A stretch of DNA of 64,000 nt from Coenobita brevimanus. Its lineage: Eukaryota; Arthropoda; Malacostraca; Decapoda; Coenobitidae. The stretch is taken from the NCBI GenBank assembly GCA_032717465.1, contig CM064670.1:20401637-20465636 (forward strand). Direction: 5' to 3'. The position numbers and the translations under genes are program-made. Shown here piece by piece: positions 10,791 to 22,968 of this stretch. The first letter of the stretch is position 1. Each line of letters begins with the position of its first letter. The notes under the pieces were generated by a model. The model saw only the letters and a list, made by a program, of their open reading frames with translations. It was not told the DNA's origin and made no database searches.

Positions 10791-11855
10791 GATGGGCAAC
10801 TCTTGTATGCTGTGTTCGTAAGATAGGGGTTCTCAGAGATTTGAGTAATCCAAGGACCAGCCTGGTTCCCATTTAAAAGTGTAGATCTGACGTCTCACCC
10901 GTTGGCCCCACAGGACACAGTATGTCCAGGGACTGTCTGTACATACATGTACCGTAAGTTAAGAGGGAGGTTCGAGAACCCAGTAGATACAGTCCGAGAC
11001 TGTGTATGAATTACCTTGTGGAACGTCTCGAGCTGTGGGCCTCTCTGAGGATTCCCGGAGAATGCGCAATATCCAAATGAGTGTTCACACCCACGGTGGG
11101 TATTAAAATATGACCTGCCCGGGATTGCGTAGGGATTCTCAGCTTCCTGTTATTAGTCGTAAGTGTAGTGTTAGGTTAACCAGTAAACTGCCCGTTCTAA
11201 GAGATTTGAGCAATTCAAGAACTGACACGTTTCCTGGTTAATAAGTTAGCTTAACCAGTAAACTACAAGGGTTCTGAGAGATTTGTGAATCCTAAGACTA
11301 CGTTTCCTGGTTAATAATGACATAGGTACTGATTGCTAAGCAGAGAGAGAGAGAAAAGACACTTTTGATGCTCCACCTTGATTCCTTTCGCAGGCGCAGC
11401 TGGCGGGTGCAGCATTGCCATGCAGAACAGCTGATCGTCCCTGACGCATGCTGCCGCCTCTTCTCTTCTGCCTTATTGTCATCATTTATTTTTGATCTGC
11501 ATTATGTGATTTTACACGTAGGTACAGTTACACCACAACTGTCACACCTACACCGTGTATTACATACATCACGCTACATAACAATTAGTGGTTAATGTAA
11601 ATGTAGCGAACTTTTCGCTCAGTTTGACCTGAGTACAGGATTTTTCACTGTTGTCACGGAGTTTTTCCCTGAAGCCTCCTTCTATTAACGTAAATACGAG
11701 TTTTTTTTCGCTCACTGGCGACTGTGACTTTATCCTGTAGCAGGATAGCACACACACACCACAGTGTGAATCTTGTGTTACTGAGTTAGGATTTATATAT
11801 ATGTATATTGAAATTTTTTTCCTGAGAAAAAAATTTCATTTTTTATGGTTCGTAA

Positions 11856-12911
11856 TGTCACGAGTTGGCGCGAGTAAGTATTTGAATAAACTCGTGACAT
11901 TAACTTTGGTCGGAAACCGCGAACTCTAGTGGAATCCTAGAATTTATTGCTCAGTTTAACCGCCACGTATTCACCTGATCGGGAGTGTTTTTCAGGGCAT
12001 TTTTCACTATTTCATAAGTGATCGTCTTTGTGCGCAACATTTACCTCCACCCCAGTGATATTGCGGGTGTGTATCTCTCACACTCGTTGGTCATTAGCAA
12101 GTGCGGCCACAACACTCGCCTCTCTCCCACGATTTGAATCAGTCAAGATCTGAGCGCTGCAGAAGCAGGTAGTGTGTGTGGCAGCATCCTTCCTCATCAA
12201 TGACGCCTATTTTCCGCCGCCGCCGCCGTTGAATTCCCACCTAGCTTGATTGGCGAGAGACTCAGCATGTGCAGTGTCTTTCCTCAGCAACAACGCCAAG
12301 TCATCCGCTTTTTCCACTTTTCTGAACAGTATTTCTTTTCGTTTTTTTCTGGGTTTAAGAGTTACCTTTTGAGTGAGCGAGTGAGTGCGATCTACTTATT
12401 TTGGATTCATCTTGAGACTCATGTAATGCTAATTTATTTTATTGTAATCAATAAATTAAGTTCTTTTTTTTTACTTTAATGTAATGTAAATTCGTTTTTT
12501 ATTTCTCCACGAGCTTATTTCACTTATAGCTCCTAGTTTGCATAAACTCTTTGCTATTCATAACTGGTACTCAGGCCAGTCCTTTTGTATTCAGCTTATA
12601 ATCCGTTGTGCAACCAGGAGTTAATGCATCAGCAAGAACGTGTTGTCATTAATGGCATTAGTTATTGATTGTCAGGGGTGGAGTCACTTTCTCCAGAGGC
12701 CAATAGTACTACTAAATGGCGGTATGAATAATTAATCTCTGCTGTGTACCGTTGAGAAAGTTTATAAATTCTCATCCTTAGAGAATCGGTGAAGTAAGCT
12801 GGCATTTAGTAATCATTGCTTGATTTTCACAAGTAAATTCTTTGTCCCTGTTCTCAAGTATTATTGAATAATATTTTTTAATATTACAAACTTTTTCAAA
12901 ACCCCGTGACA
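11856..12911 (+). repeat. Element C LTR, copy 3
   Basis: It has the same terminal sequences and hairpin as the other two LTRs. It appears slightly more divergent, with scattered substitutions between 12420 and 12860. TTTGGCGACCTC follows its end, so another internal region begins at 12912. Confidence 0.75.
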
Positions 12912-13221
12912 TTTGGCGACCTCATTCCAGGATATTAACTCCTAGCTCTTCATGAGACAATACTCACTCACTCATACTTAGGTATTTATCATTAAAGTCT
13001 ATAGGCACTAACCTATTGGTGATTATTGATTCAGATCTAGTAATTTTCGTAATACGTTTCACAGTCAGTTGTTTGTTTAATTTTCTTTCTTTACCAGTTT
13101 TATTAGATAAAACTGGTCACCACTAACCTGTGCCTATATTCTTTATTCTTGATTATTGACATCTTTCTTTGCAATTGCAGTCAGTACTGAGTCGCTAGTT
13201 CACTTAGATTGAGTTAGCATT

Positions 13222-13401
13222 ATGTCTACCAGCGTCTATGTTCATGAAGCCAAAGATATGGGGCTTACAGACCCAACTGAAGGAAAGAATTATGTCCTCT
13301 CCCGGCTTAGTCACGAGCAGCAACGCGAGAGTGATGCTCGTGAAGAGCGTAGAATCCAACGCGAACACGAGCGAGAACAGCACTCGTTACTCCAAACATG
13401 A
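13222..13401 (+). pseudogene. Truncated gag start of a fourth element C unit
   Basis: ATG 13222 opens the usual element C gag start (MSTSVYVHEAKDMG) and runs through the first charged heptads. At 13380 the sequence switches without warning to a DNA transposon fragment, and the fused frame stops at 13399-13401. This marks the right-hand breakpoint of the array. Confidence 0.8.
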
Positions 13402-14240
13402 AGTAGCAGTTCGAAACTTTAGTGTTTCTGATACTGCTTCGTGATTCAGTGAACAGTGTGAGGAGAGTGGGAACATTTTCCTAGGGAAGAGAGAGGGCGA
13501 GAAGTAGGAGGAGTGGGCACAAATGTTGGTTTAATTTCGCCTACTGATATAATAGGCAGAGACTTCCTGGCTCAATGAAACAAATACTAGTAAAGAATAC
13601 ATCACAAGAACGAGACCTCAATGTTCCTGTATCTCCCGGCTGTTGGTAGTGACAAAGGGTGGAGAACAGAAAGACAACTGGAGAGGAGTGGGAGGGAGAC
13701 GAGGAGGGAAAGAATGGGACTAGAACAGGAAGGAATACTGATAATAAACCTTGGATATACTTGGTAGTACTGCAAGCAACTGGGAATATGGCAGACTTGG
13801 TTTAGAAAACAGTCAAGAGAGAATTGCTATGCGCCAATCAGGTTAGTGCCCTGAATAAATGAATGAAGGTAGAGAGGGTGGGGAGAGGAGACAGTGGAGA
13901 GGCATGAAAGTGATTGAGGGACAGGAGGGAGAGGGAGAGGTGGGGGAAATATGAGGGTGAGTAAGGGGGAGAGAGAGGAAGGGAGCTTAGACACGATTAT
14001 AATGAATACCTGAGTCTTACGCTCATACGTCGTTCCATAACACTGTCAACTCTTGCAGTTTTTTACACTAATCAATTACGGTATACAGAAAATTGTACTC
14101 TAGGCAGTCTCTAATACCATATTTGAAAAACATGTTAAAGTGTATAAAAGTCTATGTGGCAACTCGTCCCTTTACACTGTTGCCAGACAAAAGAACTCGC
14201 ATCACATTAGTAGACTTGCGCGAATTTATGCTGACGACTG

Positions 14241-14913
14241 TACATTAATTATTGTGCTCTTTTTCTTTATAATGTTTTACTTGAGTGATTGCTTATTAAA
14301 TTATGTAATTTAAGTTCGTATGGTAAATTATTTAGAGTGTTATGTAATGGAAGATAACTCCTGCATGTTTTGGTATCTCCGAGTTGGCAACTGTTGTTCT
14401 CGTAGAATGTAAACGTTTCTAGAATAATGCAACCTTATATAAGGATGGGGCAGAGACTATTTTGAGTTCAGTTGGTTTTGGTTCAGTTTAAGTGTAGTGC
14501 AATGTAAGTGAAGTGACAGTGAAGACTGTATATTTTTGGTACTTGTAAAAACAGTGGTAAACAGTGAAGTGTTACTGTAGTTTCTCTATCATTGGTACTT
14601 CAGAAAACAGTGAAGCCTTTTCAGGCATTAAGTGTAATATCTGTGAAGTGTCACGCATTAGGTGTAACTGCAATTAATAAAGTGTGTATAGCTCCAGTGC
14701 TTGTGAGATAGTGAAGTTGGAAGGCATTAGGTGTTACCATTTAGAAAACAAAGACTGAACTTTAAGAAGCCAATGTTTATATTCGCCTCAGCTGGTCTTG
14801 TGTGCTGTATACCTTAAGGCTGACCATAAGAAGAACAACTCACTGGGCAACGTCTTTCCTGTACTGAACTACTACTATTGGAGCCTGTGGCAGTGTGGGG
14901 TGAGGACGTAACA
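14241..14913 (+). repeat. Element B 5' LTR, 3' portion (left copy)
   Basis: The LTR resumes at a TA next to the DNA transposon and ends GTAACA at 14913. TATATAAG at 14436-14443 lies 32 nt before TCAGTT (14468-14473), a normal TATA-to-initiator distance, so this is a likely core promoter. A primer site TGGTGTCAGGAGTGGGATTA starts at 14915. It is complementary to the 3' end of a tRNA whose acceptor stem begins GTCAGGA, as in tRNA-Leu. Confidence 0.75.
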
Positions 14914-15834
14914 TTGGTGTCAGGAGTGGGATTAAGTGCTGAAGTGAGTCTAACCTTCGACATTGAAGCAGAAGGTGTGAAGACGAGGTCTCGAGCCGGG
15001 CAGAAGGAGGAAATTTCCCTGGCGACAATCGTGAAGCTAATACAGGAACAAACGAAAGAGGGCAAAAACGAAATCAAAGAACAATTACAGGCAAATTATA
15101 AAGAACTCAAAGAACTAATACAGGCAGGAGGTGCACTGTTAAAGGCAAATTGGGAACAAGTACAGGCAGGAAGTGAAGAAGAAAATGAACGAGATGAATA
15201 ACTTCAAGAGCCATCAGAGGAGCAACAAAAGACTGAGGGTGCAAGAACAGCTAGATGCATTCATGGGGGAAATGAAATAGGAAGTAGATGCCAAGGTAGA
15301 GCAGCAGAAGTATGAGGTAAGCAATAATGAGATGGAGTTCAGACAGCATCTAGACGACCAGTTGAAGGTTGTAGTCGACCATGTGGAGATGGTTTGTGAG
15401 AAAATTGGGGCTGCAGAGAGATGTTGCACTGCTTAGCCTCAGGTTGGTGTACGGGGAGCGTATGAAAGGAATGGACAGTGTATGGTGAATCTTGATGGAT
15501 CCCGGGCATCTAAAGGTAGCATTACAAGGATGAATGATCGGAATGCAGAGGTGTTAGGTCCTGGCCTTAATTATGATGCCCCAATTTTTAGACTCCAAAA
15601 CAGTGAGGTGAGTGGCTGTGATGGGGGTCCAATGAAAAAGAAAACTGAAGAATTTGATGGTAGAGTATCTTGGGAAGCTTACCGTGCACAGTTTGAGTTA
15701 CGGATCAGAATGGTTGGGATGGTAAGAAGAATGCTGCAGACGACCCACCACTGAAGAAATGCAGGAGAACCTTGATGATTAGTGTGCGAGAAGACAGAAG
15801 AACAGACAGCAAGGAATGTAGTAGGAATGGGAAT
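14914..15834 (+). pseudogene. Element B gag remnant (left copy)
   Basis: An open frame to 15201 contains a K/E-rich helical segment with repeated QANYKEL / QAGGALLKAN-like blocks after a KTRSRAGQ start. A GTG stands where an ATG would be expected, near 14976. After a stop the frame is broken. It resumes at 15482-15754 with the FDGRVSWEAYRAQFEL motif typical of gag proteins of arthropod Gypsy elements. Protease, RT and RNase H are missing: gag remnants pass directly into the linker before integrase. The right copy (25020-25870) has the same deletion. Confidence 0.65.
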
Positions 15835-15919
15835 CATAGGAAGAAATGCCATCATACTGTTGTGACAGGGCCAGTCAGTTGAAGACCTGAGGAGGATACA
15901 GGTTTGCAACCGGTGCTAG

Positions 15920-16353
15920 AGTGGCTGCAGCAGCGTACAGTGTGACCATCTTGGGAAGGAGTTTCCAGGTTGAGCCCTGCGACCGGGAGCTACTGGAGTC
16001 AGTGGGACCTTCTTCATTTGAATAACGGACTACTGGACCGCCAGTGGGAGACACCCAATGGCCGCAACGAGTATTGGCAGCTGGTGGTTCCGAAGATGGG
16101 GTCCAGGATCTTAGAAGAGTCCTATAACCAGATCACTAGTGGGCACCTGGGAGTGAAGAAAACTCTAAGCCGGCTGTGTCAGGATGTTGGAGAGTGGTGT
16201 CGGGCCTGTGATGTGTGCTATGCCAAGAAGGGACCCAAGAAACAGGGTTGCGCCCCTCTCCAGCTGTACCAAGTGGGTGCACCGATAAAAAGAGTCGCGA
16301 TGGACATTGTTGGACCTTTGTCACTCATTGAGAGAGGAAACCGGTATATATGT
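15920..16353 (+). pseudogene. Element B integrase, N-terminal part (left copy)
   Basis: The frame shows the linker and zinc finger of a Gypsy integrase: YNQITSGHLGVKKTLSRL supplies the histidine, CRACDVC the cysteines, and AMDIVGPLS contains the first catalytic aspartate. Compared with the usual finger, a short stretch between the histidine and cysteine halves looks missing. An in-frame stop interrupts the linker upstream. The coding sequence is cut at 16353 by element A1, and its continuation is not found on the other side of A1. Confidence 0.75.
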
Positions 16354-17176
16354 TGCTACGGAACAGAGAAAGATAATGAACACTTCTGGTGAGAATACTA
16401 AAATCACAGCTGTCCCGCAAAGTTCCAGGTTCAAAACAAAAGAGTTAGGTAAAATTACAATTTAAAGTTTAATACTCAACTAACAACTAAATATTCAGGA
16501 CTCATAAGGATAATGTAATTGCAAAAACAGGTTAAATATATGGTTAACTACAATAGTCTCTATTAACACGAAATTAGCAAGAACAAAGTTATCTAAGTCA
16601 GCCCTGATAAAATGAGAAAACCGGATAATGCTCAGTTAATGCAAGATATATTATTACAGATACAAAATATTATTAATAATGGCTGACATCAAAAACTCCA
16701 CATAAATCACAAAAACCTTACCAGGCCTACGAATTAACACCTAATGCCATACAGTACAATAAAAATGGTAACAACACTTATACTCAAATTATACAGCAGC
16801 TAGATGGCTGGAGACTTCCTGAGCACTCACAAAAATAATAATACACTATACAGGGGAGGACAGAGATGTGAACCAAATGAGGAGTAGATCTAAGTGGCAA
16901 TATGCGGAGACTGAGATCATTATATAGGGGCCGGCAGAGCTTGATTCAACTTGCAAGAAGGACGCGGAAATGAAGGCACAGGGGAGGAAGAGTTGACAGT
17001 CCTGCTCTGAACAACAAAAAGAACGACTTACTCTACTATAAGGGGAGAAGGGGGGAGTGAGGTAGAACACGCAAGCCTGGTCACTATGGAAGCCACGAGG
17101 CGAATCGTGATCAAACATGCAGCATACTGTATGTTAGAATTATACAAAGGATGATGAAATCATAGGCTATGTAACA
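16354..17176 (-). repeat. Element A1 3' LTR
   Basis: It is an 823 bp LTR with a TATATA box at about 16919-16926 on the minus strand. Just inside (17177-17190) the minus strand reads TTTGTGGGGAGG, a polypurine tract. A 90-codon ATG-initiated frame (17118-16846) lies on the element's sense strand within the LTR and recurs in other A LTRs. Confidence 0.85.
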
Positions 17177-17237
17177 CCTCCCCACAAAGAAAAAGAAATT
17201 TACAAAGGAAATTTCTTTTTACTCCAAAAAAATCTGT

Positions 17238-18686
17238 CTAAAGTCTAGATAAGCAATCTGCAATAACATTTTCTTTCCCCATGACATGTTGTATGTCAAA
17301 TGAATACTCCTGAAGAAGTAGACTCCATCTTGTCAATCTCTGATTTATATCTTTAAACTTACTAAGGAATTTCAGTGGGTTATGATCGGTATAAATGACT
17401 ATGGGGTCAAAACCAGAACACAAATAAAATGAAAATTGCTGTAAACCTAAAATCAAGGCCAAAAGCTCTTTCTCAATTGTTGAGTAGTTATTTTGAGGTG
17501 GAGTGAACTTCTTACTGTAATAAGATACAGGGTGTTCAATACCCTGATCATCCTCTTGCAGCAAAACAGCCCCAGCTCCTGTATCACTTGTGTCAACAGC
17601 CATCTTTAAAGGCTTAGTAAAATTTGGAGTAGCGAGCACTGGCTGACTTAATAGGATAGCTTTAAGTTTACTGAAAGAGGATTCACAGTTATCGATCCAG
17701 ATAAATATAACTCCATTTTTCAGTAGGTCTATAAGTGGTGATACAAGAATTGAAAAGTTAAGAACAAATCTCCTGTAATAACCTACCATTCCCAAAAATC
17801 TTTGTAGCTCTTTCCTACTTTTAGGTCTGGGAAGATCACTTATAACCTGAACCTTAGCTCCTGGTGGTGCAACGTGTCCATCACCAATTACGTACCCAAG
17901 GTACTGAACTTTAGCTTGACCAAACTCACACTTTGATAAATTAGCTACAAGATTAGACTGAACCAAACGCTAAAGAAATTTACTGACATGGCATAGGTGA
18001 TCTTTCCAGTTGTCACTGAAGATTAATACATCATCAATATAAACAACACACCCTGCCAAACCCTCTGTTACAACATTCATGAGCTTCTGAAAAGTGGCTA
18101 GTGCATTCTTCATACCATATGGCATTACAGAACATGCAAAAGTCTTTCCTAGTGTTACAAAACATGAGATCTCAATAGCACGTTCAGTCATAGGTACTTG
18201 CCATTATCCCTTTAACAAATCAAACTTACTTATGTACCTAGCCTTTCCGATCTTGTCTATGTAATCTTCCACACGAGAGAGAGGGTAAGTGTCTGTTTTG
18301 GTTATCTGATTAACACGTCTGTAGTCGATGCAAAGCCGCTGTGACCCACCTGGCTTAGGGATTAGAGTGACAGGAGAACTCCACTCGCTCTGACGGGGCT
18401 CTATCATCTTGTGGTCCAATAGGTAGCCAAGTTCCTTCTGGATGAGAGGAACTTTCACTGGGTTCACAGGGTAAGGAGGCAGTTTAATTGGCTTTGCGTC
18501 TCCAACATCGACATCATGCATCAACTCAGTGGTTCTTCCTGGAGTGTCACGGAACACTTGCGAGTACTCCTGCAGTAATGCCGAAAACTCCTGCCTTTCC
18601 TTGGGAGCTAAATGAGAAAGCTTAGTCTGGAGATCATTCATGATATCAGGATTCTTCCCCAAACTATCACTCAGGTCATACTGCAT
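17238..18686 (-). pseudogene. Element A1 reverse transcriptase and RNase H
   Basis: Three abutting open frames (18686-18204, 18191-17970, 17966-17238) make up one domain set. The first has IEPRQSEWSSPVTLIPKPGG and LCIDYRRVNQ, typical of Gypsy RT fingers and palm. The second has the catalytic YIDD box (18042-18031). The third has the connection (GYYRRF) and an RNase H with D (AVDTSDTGAG), E (TIEKELLAL) and D (IYTDHNPL). The frames are separated by single stops or small indels, so the gene is dead but young. It ends CLSRL just before the polypurine tract, so RNase H is the last pol domain and no integrase follows. Confidence 0.85.
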
Positions 18687-18765
18687 GGGAGAGCTTCACT
18701 TGCAGACTCGGGTGGAACAGCTACAGTGCAGACTGGGTTATTGTCGTCCCACCTGTGATATAACT

Positions 18766-20222
18766 TTAGCATGTTGATGTGACAAAGTTGTTTCTACGAT
18801 CTGGTGTGGCGATGACATAGTTGACATCACTGAGTTTCTTCTCCACGAAATAAGGACCACTAAACTTGGCTTGAAGAGGTTGCCCATGCACCGGTAGCAG
18901 AATCAAAACCTGATCTCCTGTCTGAAAGTGGCGTAACCTGGACTTCTTATCATACCAAGTCTTCATCTTCTCCTGAGCAGCACCTAAATTCTCTCTCTCC
19001 AGCTGTAAAGCAGTGGACAGCCGTTCTTTGAACTTCATCACATACTCCAGCAGGTTGACGTCATCTTCCTCCGACAGCCAGCATTCCTTGAGTAGCTTAA
19101 GGGGTCCTCTTACTTCATGGCCAAACAGTAGTTCAAAGGGTGAGAAGCCCAGTGATTCATATGGAGATTCTCTTGCGGCAAATACAACGAATGGAAGACC
19201 TTTATCCCAGTCTTTCTGATGTTGCAAACAGGATTTCCTGAGCATCGATTTGAGTGTTTGATGATATCTCTCCAACGCTCCTTGGGTCTGGGGATGGTAA
19301 GCTGAAGACGTGATCTGGGTGATGCCCAACTCTTTCAGAGACTGCTTGAAAACATTTGACATGAAATTACTTCCCCGATCTGATTGTACCTCCTTGGGCA
19401 GACCAAACTTGGTGAAGAACTCTAGCATTTCCTTAACCACGTTCTTTGCTGACATATTTCTAAGTGGAATGGCTTCAGGATAACGAGTAGCCATATCAAT
19501 CAGGGTCACACATTAGAAAATCCTGCAGAAGTCTTAGGAAGAGGGCCCACACTATCCACCAACCCACGGGTGAATGGCGCCTCAAAAGGAGGAATGGGAA
19601 CTAGAGGTGCAACCTTTTCGGTCTGATTACACTTCCTCACAACTTGACAGGTGTGACAAGACTTACAATACCAGGAAACATCTCTGAAGATACCTGGCCA
19701 GTAGAAGTGTTTCAAAATGCGTGCCACAGTCTTCCTCACTCCAAGGTGTCCTGCCAAACTGAAATCATGAGCCACTCTAAAGATATCCTGCCTACAAACA
19801 CGATGGATGACAACTTGATGTACAACCTCCCATTCACAATCGGCTGATGCTGCTGGGGGTCTCCATTTTCTCATAAGTACTCCTGACTTTATATAATAAC
19901 AAGTAGAAGCACCAGCTGACTCTTCCTTACTGCAAGCAGAGTTAGCTAGACCTTTCAACTCAGGGTCAGCAACCTGCAACTCAACCAACTCTTGACGAGA
20001 CAAATTAGCAACACTACGGGGTACTGCCTCATCTGGTGAGTGGTCCAAATTAGCAAGAAAAGTGTCAGCTAGGATAACATCATCATCATCATCATTATCC
20101 TCTAAGTCACCAGTAATTTTAGACTTAGCCTTAGTGACAGCACATGCAGAGAACACCTCAGGGACACCACAATCGTGGGTCGCAGTCACTGGTTCACTAG
20201 ACAACTGAGGAGCCGGACACAC
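18766..20222 (-). pseudogene. Element A1 integrase
   Basis: An N-terminal frame (20222-19506) carries a linker with an acidic DNDDDDD-like run and the HHCC finger (HDFSLAGHLGVRKT, FYWPG, CKSCHTC). A second frame (19509-18766) has the core: D in LTLIDMATRYPEAIPL, D in VQSDRGSNFMS and E in GALERYHQTL, then a C-terminal domain (GPYFVEKKL). A small indel near 19506 separates them. Another deletion near 18780 removes the join to RT that is intact in A2. The cleavage and strand-transfer residues are all still visible. Confidence 0.85.
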
Positions 20223-21862
20223 TTAACTTCCACCAATATCATTTCCAAGTAAGAAAGTTACACCTGACATTGGGAGTGTCTCAACCAACCCAACCATAAT
20301 GGAACCACTAACAAAACCAGACTCTAAATTCACTCTGCACAGAGGGACATAGAAGTAATTATTCCCTACACCTTGTAAGATTACAGTTTCATCAGAGGAA
20401 TTAACATCAGAGCCTAGAACACTGGTCAGCATAAGGGATTGACAAGCACCTGTATCACGATATATTTTAACTGATTTCCTGTCATTACTGTCCAGAGGAC
20501 TGACAAAACCATCAGACAGGAAATTAACACATGAACTCTTTAGAGTGTCACCAACATTACTGTTCAAAAGAGGAGCTTCATCATGAGAATTTAATTTACC
20601 CCTCAAAGCAGGTTCAGTTAACTCGGTTAAAGAATTCTGGGAACTCTCAAGGGTGGACACTAGACCAATTGACTGAATATTTAAAGACTCCTTTTTGTTC
20701 ACATCACGCTGTATCCTGAAACATTTCTCCGTAGTATGACCAAGACTATTACAATAAGTACATTTACTTTTCTGAACTCTAGAGGTGGAGCTGGTATTTA
20801 CTTCCTGAGAAACATCATCTTTATTCTCTTTCCTGTTACCTGTACTCTGAGTAGAGGCAACGTACTTACTCTCAGCTTTCCTTTTTTCTTTAGAATATCT
20901 CTTGTGAGTGAGAACATATTCATCAGCTAAAACTGCAGCATCAGACAAATTATCTGTTCTTTTCTCATCCAGGTATAGGCTTACATCTTTATTACTACAC
21001 CTTTTGAAGTCCTCCAGCAAAATCATCTGCTTAAATTTATCAAAATCAGAATTTACATTCTTAGAATTTAACCACAGCTCTAACAGATATTCTTTGATTT
21101 TTGCATACTCAAAATGGGATTGCTTATCTTGCTTATAAGTTGTCCTAAATTTTACTCTATAGGTTTCAGGAACAAGCTCATAGGCCTTAAGAATGAAGCT
21201 CCTAACTACATCATAATTATCAGATTGATCCTGAGGCAAAGATGCATAAGTCACTTGAGCTTTACCGGTGAGAACACTCTGAAGGAGTACTGGCCAATAC
21301 TTTTTGGTCCAATTAAAACCTGTAGCTAAACTCTGAAACAACTGAAAATACTTTATTAAATCAGATTCATTAAAAGGAGGGACAAGTTTAACATTTTTAG
21401 CCACATCAAAATCATCAGAGCTGGATGATCCAGTTCCACTTTGTTTCATGCGATACTCATGAATCCTAGCAAGTTCATTTTGTGCCTGAGCCTGTGCCTG
21501 TGCCTCCTGAATACGAGCCTGAAACTCAGCCTACTTAGCACGAGCCTGAAACTCAGCCTTCTTAGCACGAGCCTGAAACTCAGCCTCCTTAGTACTAGCC
21601 TGAAACTCAGCCTCCTTAGCACGAACCTCCTGCAGGGCTAGCTGTAATTTAGCTATTTCAATCTGCGTTTGCTCATATGCAGGAGTTACATTAACCAAGC
21701 TTTTATTAATCATGTCAACAATTTGATCTTTCGAACAGCAATTCCCAAATGTTGAGCAAGAAGCTTAAGTTCATTCTTTGTTCTGTTTTCTACATCACAC
21801 ACTGTTTGCACATTTGATAAAAAATCTTTGGCTTCATCAAGAGTAGTAATAGTAGACATCAT
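20223..21862 (-). pseudogene. Element A1 gag and protease
   Basis: ATG at 21862 (or 21859) opens gag. A deletion of about 14 nt near 21733 shifts the frame, and a TAG at 21531-21533 interrupts a run of four AEFQAR-type coiled-coil repeats. From there 408 codons are open: capsid-like region (VPPFNESDLIKYFQLF, NWTKKYWPVLLQS), CCHC knuckle CTYCNSLGHTTEKC (20762-20721) and an aspartic protease with D-T-G-A (IYRDTGACQSLML) and a later LLGNDIGG. The frame ends at a TAA (20223-20225) where A2 has CAA, a single C-to-T nonsense change. Gag and protease lie in one frame without a separating stop in A2. Confidence 0.8.
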
Positions 21863-21941
21863 GAATATATCAGTCACAAAATATCAAGCAATATCCGTAT
21901 GATAATATCCTGAATATCCTGATAAGAGGTCGCCAAATTTA

Positions 21942-22777
21942 TGTTACAGAACAGAGAGTGATAATGAACACTTCAAGTGAGAATACTAAAATCACTACTG
22001 TCCCGCAAAGTTCCAGGTTCAAAAAAGAGAGTTAGATAAAATTACAAGTTAAAGTTCAATGCTCAAACTAACAACTAAACATTCAGGACTCATAAGGATA
22101 ATGTAATAGCAAAACAGGTTACATATATGGTTAACTGCAATAGCCTCTGTTAACACGAATTTAGCAAGAACAAATTTATCTAAGTCAGCCTTGATAAATG
22201 AGAGAACCGAACAATGCTCCGTTAAAGTAAGATATAATATTATAACAGATACAAAAAATTATTAATTTTGGCTGGGAGTAAAATTTTTACATGAATCACA
22301 AAAACCTTACCAGGCCTGCGAATTAACGCCTCAGGCTATACAGTACAAGAAAAATGGTAATAACACTTATACTCAAATTATACTGTACAGCATCTAGATG
22401 ACTGGAAACGTCCTGAGCACTCACAAAAATAATAATACACTATACAAGGAGGACAGAGATGTTAAAAAAGTGAGGAGTAGATCTAAGTGGCTACTAATGC
22501 AGAGACTGAGCTCATTATACAGTATAGGGGGCCGGCAGAGCTTGATTCAACTTGCAAGAAAGACGTGGAAATGAAGGCACAGGGGAGGAAGAGTTGACAG
22601 TCCTGCTCTGAACAACAGAAAGAACGACTTACTCTACTATGAGGGGGAGAAGGGAGGAGTAAGGTAGAACATGCAAATCTGGTCAATATGGATCCACTAG
22701 GCGAATCGTGATCAAACATGCAGCATACTGTACGTTAGAATTATACAAAGGATGATGAAATCATAGGCTATGTAACA
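21942..22777 (-). repeat. Element A1 5' LTR
   Basis: It is an 836 bp LTR, visibly more divergent from the A2 LTRs than A1's own 3' LTR is (for example near 22050-22280). A primer-like GGTCGCCA (minus TGGCGACC) lies at about 21928-21935, a few bases inside the LTR. The divergence fits the idea that this end derives from a different A insertion. Confidence 0.8.
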
Positions 22778-22895
22778 GTATAAATAAATGCAACTGACAA
22801 ACAGCTCGTTTGTGTACTGGTAACAAAGCCGTCATAAGCAGTATCCTCACTCTCAAAGCTGCCAAAGTTCGTATTATCGTTAAATTATTACTGCG

Positions 22896-22943
<48 letters not shown>

Positions 22944-22968
22944 TAGATAGATAGATATAGATATATAT
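22778..22968. other. Spacer between A1 and B, ending in AT/GATA microsatellite
   Basis: About 120 bp of sequence that I do not recognise is followed by (AT)n at about 22898-22940 and (GATA)n to 22960. Element B begins directly after the repeat, and its 3' LTR is also followed by (AT)n, so B inserted into an AT-rich microsatellite. Confidence 0.7.

Larger units (their letters stand above)
1..13380 (+). mobile_element. Element C: tandem array of defective LTR retrotransposon units
   Basis: Three internal regions and three LTRs alternate head to tail: internal to 2405, LTR 2406-3464, internal 3465-7122, LTR 7123-8175, internal 8176-11855, LTR 11856-12911, then the start of a further internal region that breaks off at 13380. 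Equivalent points are 4720 and 4732 bp apart, and the copies look nearly identical. Neighbouring units share a single LTR, as expected after LTR-LTR recombination or after integration of one-LTR circles. Each unit encodes a gag-like protein interrupted by stops and a protease plus integrase zinc-finger frame. Integrase core, reverse transcriptase and RNase H are absent, so the unit cannot move by itself. The left end lies outside the window; the right end is joined abruptly to a DNA transposon fragment. Confidence 0.85.
13381..16353 (+). repeat. Left copy of a segmental duplication (partial element B)
   Basis: This stretch matches 23537-26470 along its whole length at high identity. It contains the right part of a DNA transposon (13381-14240), the rest of element B's 5' LTR (14241-14913), B's gag remnant and the first part of B's integrase. 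In both copies element A begins immediately after the same ATGT. The left end is truncated at the junction with the element C array. Confidence 0.85.
16354..22777 (-). mobile_element. Element A1: GMR1-like Ty3/Gypsy LTR retrotransposon, probably chimeric
   Basis: On the minus strand the order is 5' LTR (22777-21942), primer site, gag, protease, integrase, RT, RNase H, polypurine tract (GGGGAGG just inside the 3' LTR), 3' LTR (17176-16354). LTR ends are TGTTAC and GTAACA, with one base changed at the 16354 end. Integrase upstream of a Gypsy-type RT is the hallmark of GMR1-like elements. The left flank is ATGT, the target of A2, but the right flank is GTAT. There is no matching duplication, as expected if the element is a recombinant of two A insertions. 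Confidence 0.85.

Noticed and set aside
22483..22719. A 78-codon minus-strand frame as an independent gene
   Set aside because: It is the LTR-borne frame of element A with a shifted end, so it is listed with the LTR and not as a gene.
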